Of a stretch of 64,000 bases of DNA, positions 63,560 to 64,000 are shown in pieces. Source of the stretch: Bradyrhizobium sp. CCBAU 53421. Its GTDB lineage: Bacteria > Pseudomonadota > Alphaproteobacteria > Rhizobiales > Xanthobacteraceae. Within the stretch, counting starts at the first letter, position 1. Every line of letters starts with the position of its first letter. The stretch is taken from contig NZ_CP030047.1 in assembly GCF_015291625.1 (NCBI RefSeq), forward strand, positions 6,448,001 to 6,512,000, in the 5' to 3' direction. Below the pieces are notes generated by a model. That model did not search any database and was not told the origin of the DNA. It saw nothing but the letters and a program-made list of their open reading frames with translations. The position numbers were made by a program, and so were the translations under genes.

Positions 63560-64000
63560 TTGGAAGTGTTTCTGGCTCAGCCGCGCGGCTTTTGCGCGGG
63601 CGTTGTGCGCGCGATCGAAATCGTCGAACGCGCGCTGCAGAAGTATGGCCCGCCGGTCTATGTTCGCCACGAGATCGTTCATAACAAATACGTGGTCGAG
63701 AGCCTGAAGAAGAAGGGCGCGATCTTCGTCGAGGACCTGTCGGAAGTGCCGGCCAAGGCGGTGACCGTTTTCAGTGCCCATGGCGTCGCCAGGAGCGTCG
63801 AGGAGGAGGCGGAGGCCCGCGACCTGCCGGTGCTCAATGCCACCTGCCCGCTCGTCACCAAGGTCCACAACCAGGGCAAACGCTATATCTCGAAGGGCCG
63901 CGCCCTGATCCTGATCGGGCATGCCGGCCATCCCGAGGTCGAGGGAACCATGGGGCAGGTTCCGGGGCCGGTCCTGCTGGTCCAGAGCGTTCAGGATGTG
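63560..64000 (+). CDS. ispH: 4-hydroxy-3-methylbut-2-enyl diphosphate reductase IspH, N-terminal part
   Basis: Open to the right edge of the window (147 codons seen). IspH makes IPP and DMAPP in the MEP pathway with a [4Fe-4S] cluster. The start TTG at 63560 gives [20 protein letters not shown]. With this numbering the conserved residues fall at the E. coli positions: Cys12 (FCAG), His41 (EIVHNKYVV), His74 (FSAHGVA), Cys96 (NATCPLV), His124 and Glu126 (HAGHPEVEG). An upstream TTG at 63542 is possible, but an in-frame TGA at about 63527 limits extension. It supplies the isoprenoid units used by the hopanoid enzymes nearby. Confidence 0.95.
   Translation, partial: MEVFLAQPRGFCAGVVRAIEIVERALQKYGPPVYVRHEIVHNKYVVESLKKKGAIFVEDLSEVPAKAVTVFSAHGVARSVEEEAEARDLPVLNATCPLVTKVHNQGKRYISKGRALILIGHAGHPEVEGTMGQVPGPVLLVQSVQDV

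Overview
This window looks like a chromosomal stretch of a Bradyrhizobium-type alphaproteobacterium (Nitrobacteraceae). The evidence is uniformly high GC with long antisense ORF shadows, the TIGR03808/TIGR03809 gene pair, an imuA-imuB-dnaE2 SOS mutasome cassette with a GTTC-N7-GTTC LexA box, hopanoid genes hpnO and hpnN beside ispH, several FixK2/FNR-type boxes, and many short palindromic repeats of the kind common in Bradyrhizobium and Rhodopseudomonas. Assignment is by recognition of families, not by database search.

Layout. 0-3.5 kb: a truncated DUF1254 gene, a small exported protein, and a Tat-exported beta-helix protein facing its TIGR03809 partner. 3.9-11 kb: two ECF sigma/anti-sigma modules (one ending in a secreted S8 protease, one of SigF-NrsF/OsrA type) around a diguanylate cyclase and a DUF2336 protein. 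11-26 kb: an exported protein, enoyl-CoA hydratase, acetyl-CoA hydrolase/transferase, TolC-like channel, amidohydrolase, an HME-type RND pump with its adaptor, a CoA transferase, a GlcG-like protein and an SDR. 26-34.6 kb: a REP-associated tyrosine transposase between inverted REP copies, then dnaE2, imuB and imuA (minus strand), and a divergent UdgX uracil-DNA-binding protein, with LexA half-sites between. 35-50 kb: phosphate transporter, LysR with cytochrome P450, two M20 amidohydrolases, an IclR-controlled MaoC pair, MFS permease, GMC oxidoreductase and alpha/beta hydrolase. 50-54.5 kb: a cluster of small exported proteins, a Ca2+/H+ antiporter and a universal stress protein, each preceded by a FixK2/FNR-type box, plus a His-rich peptide. 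54.6-58 kb: a frameshifted GFA gene and an operon of metallophosphoesterase, cupredoxin, ECF sigma and zinc-type anti-sigma. 58-64 kb: hpnO, a DUF2147 protein, hpnN and the 5' part of ispH.

The most unusual observation is that one family of roughly 110-134 nt palindromic repeat lies inside the reading frames of both imuB and dnaE2. The copies are in opposite orientations and are read in different frames, yet both genes stay open. A third, unrelated palindrome fills the imuB-dnaE2 gap and a REP/RAYT unit abuts the 3' end of dnaE2. Other points worth attention are the probable FixK2 regulon (five boxes), an anti-sigma factor whose C-terminal domain resembles the pro-region of the protease encoded beside it, and a long structured non-coding repeat near 24.1 kb.
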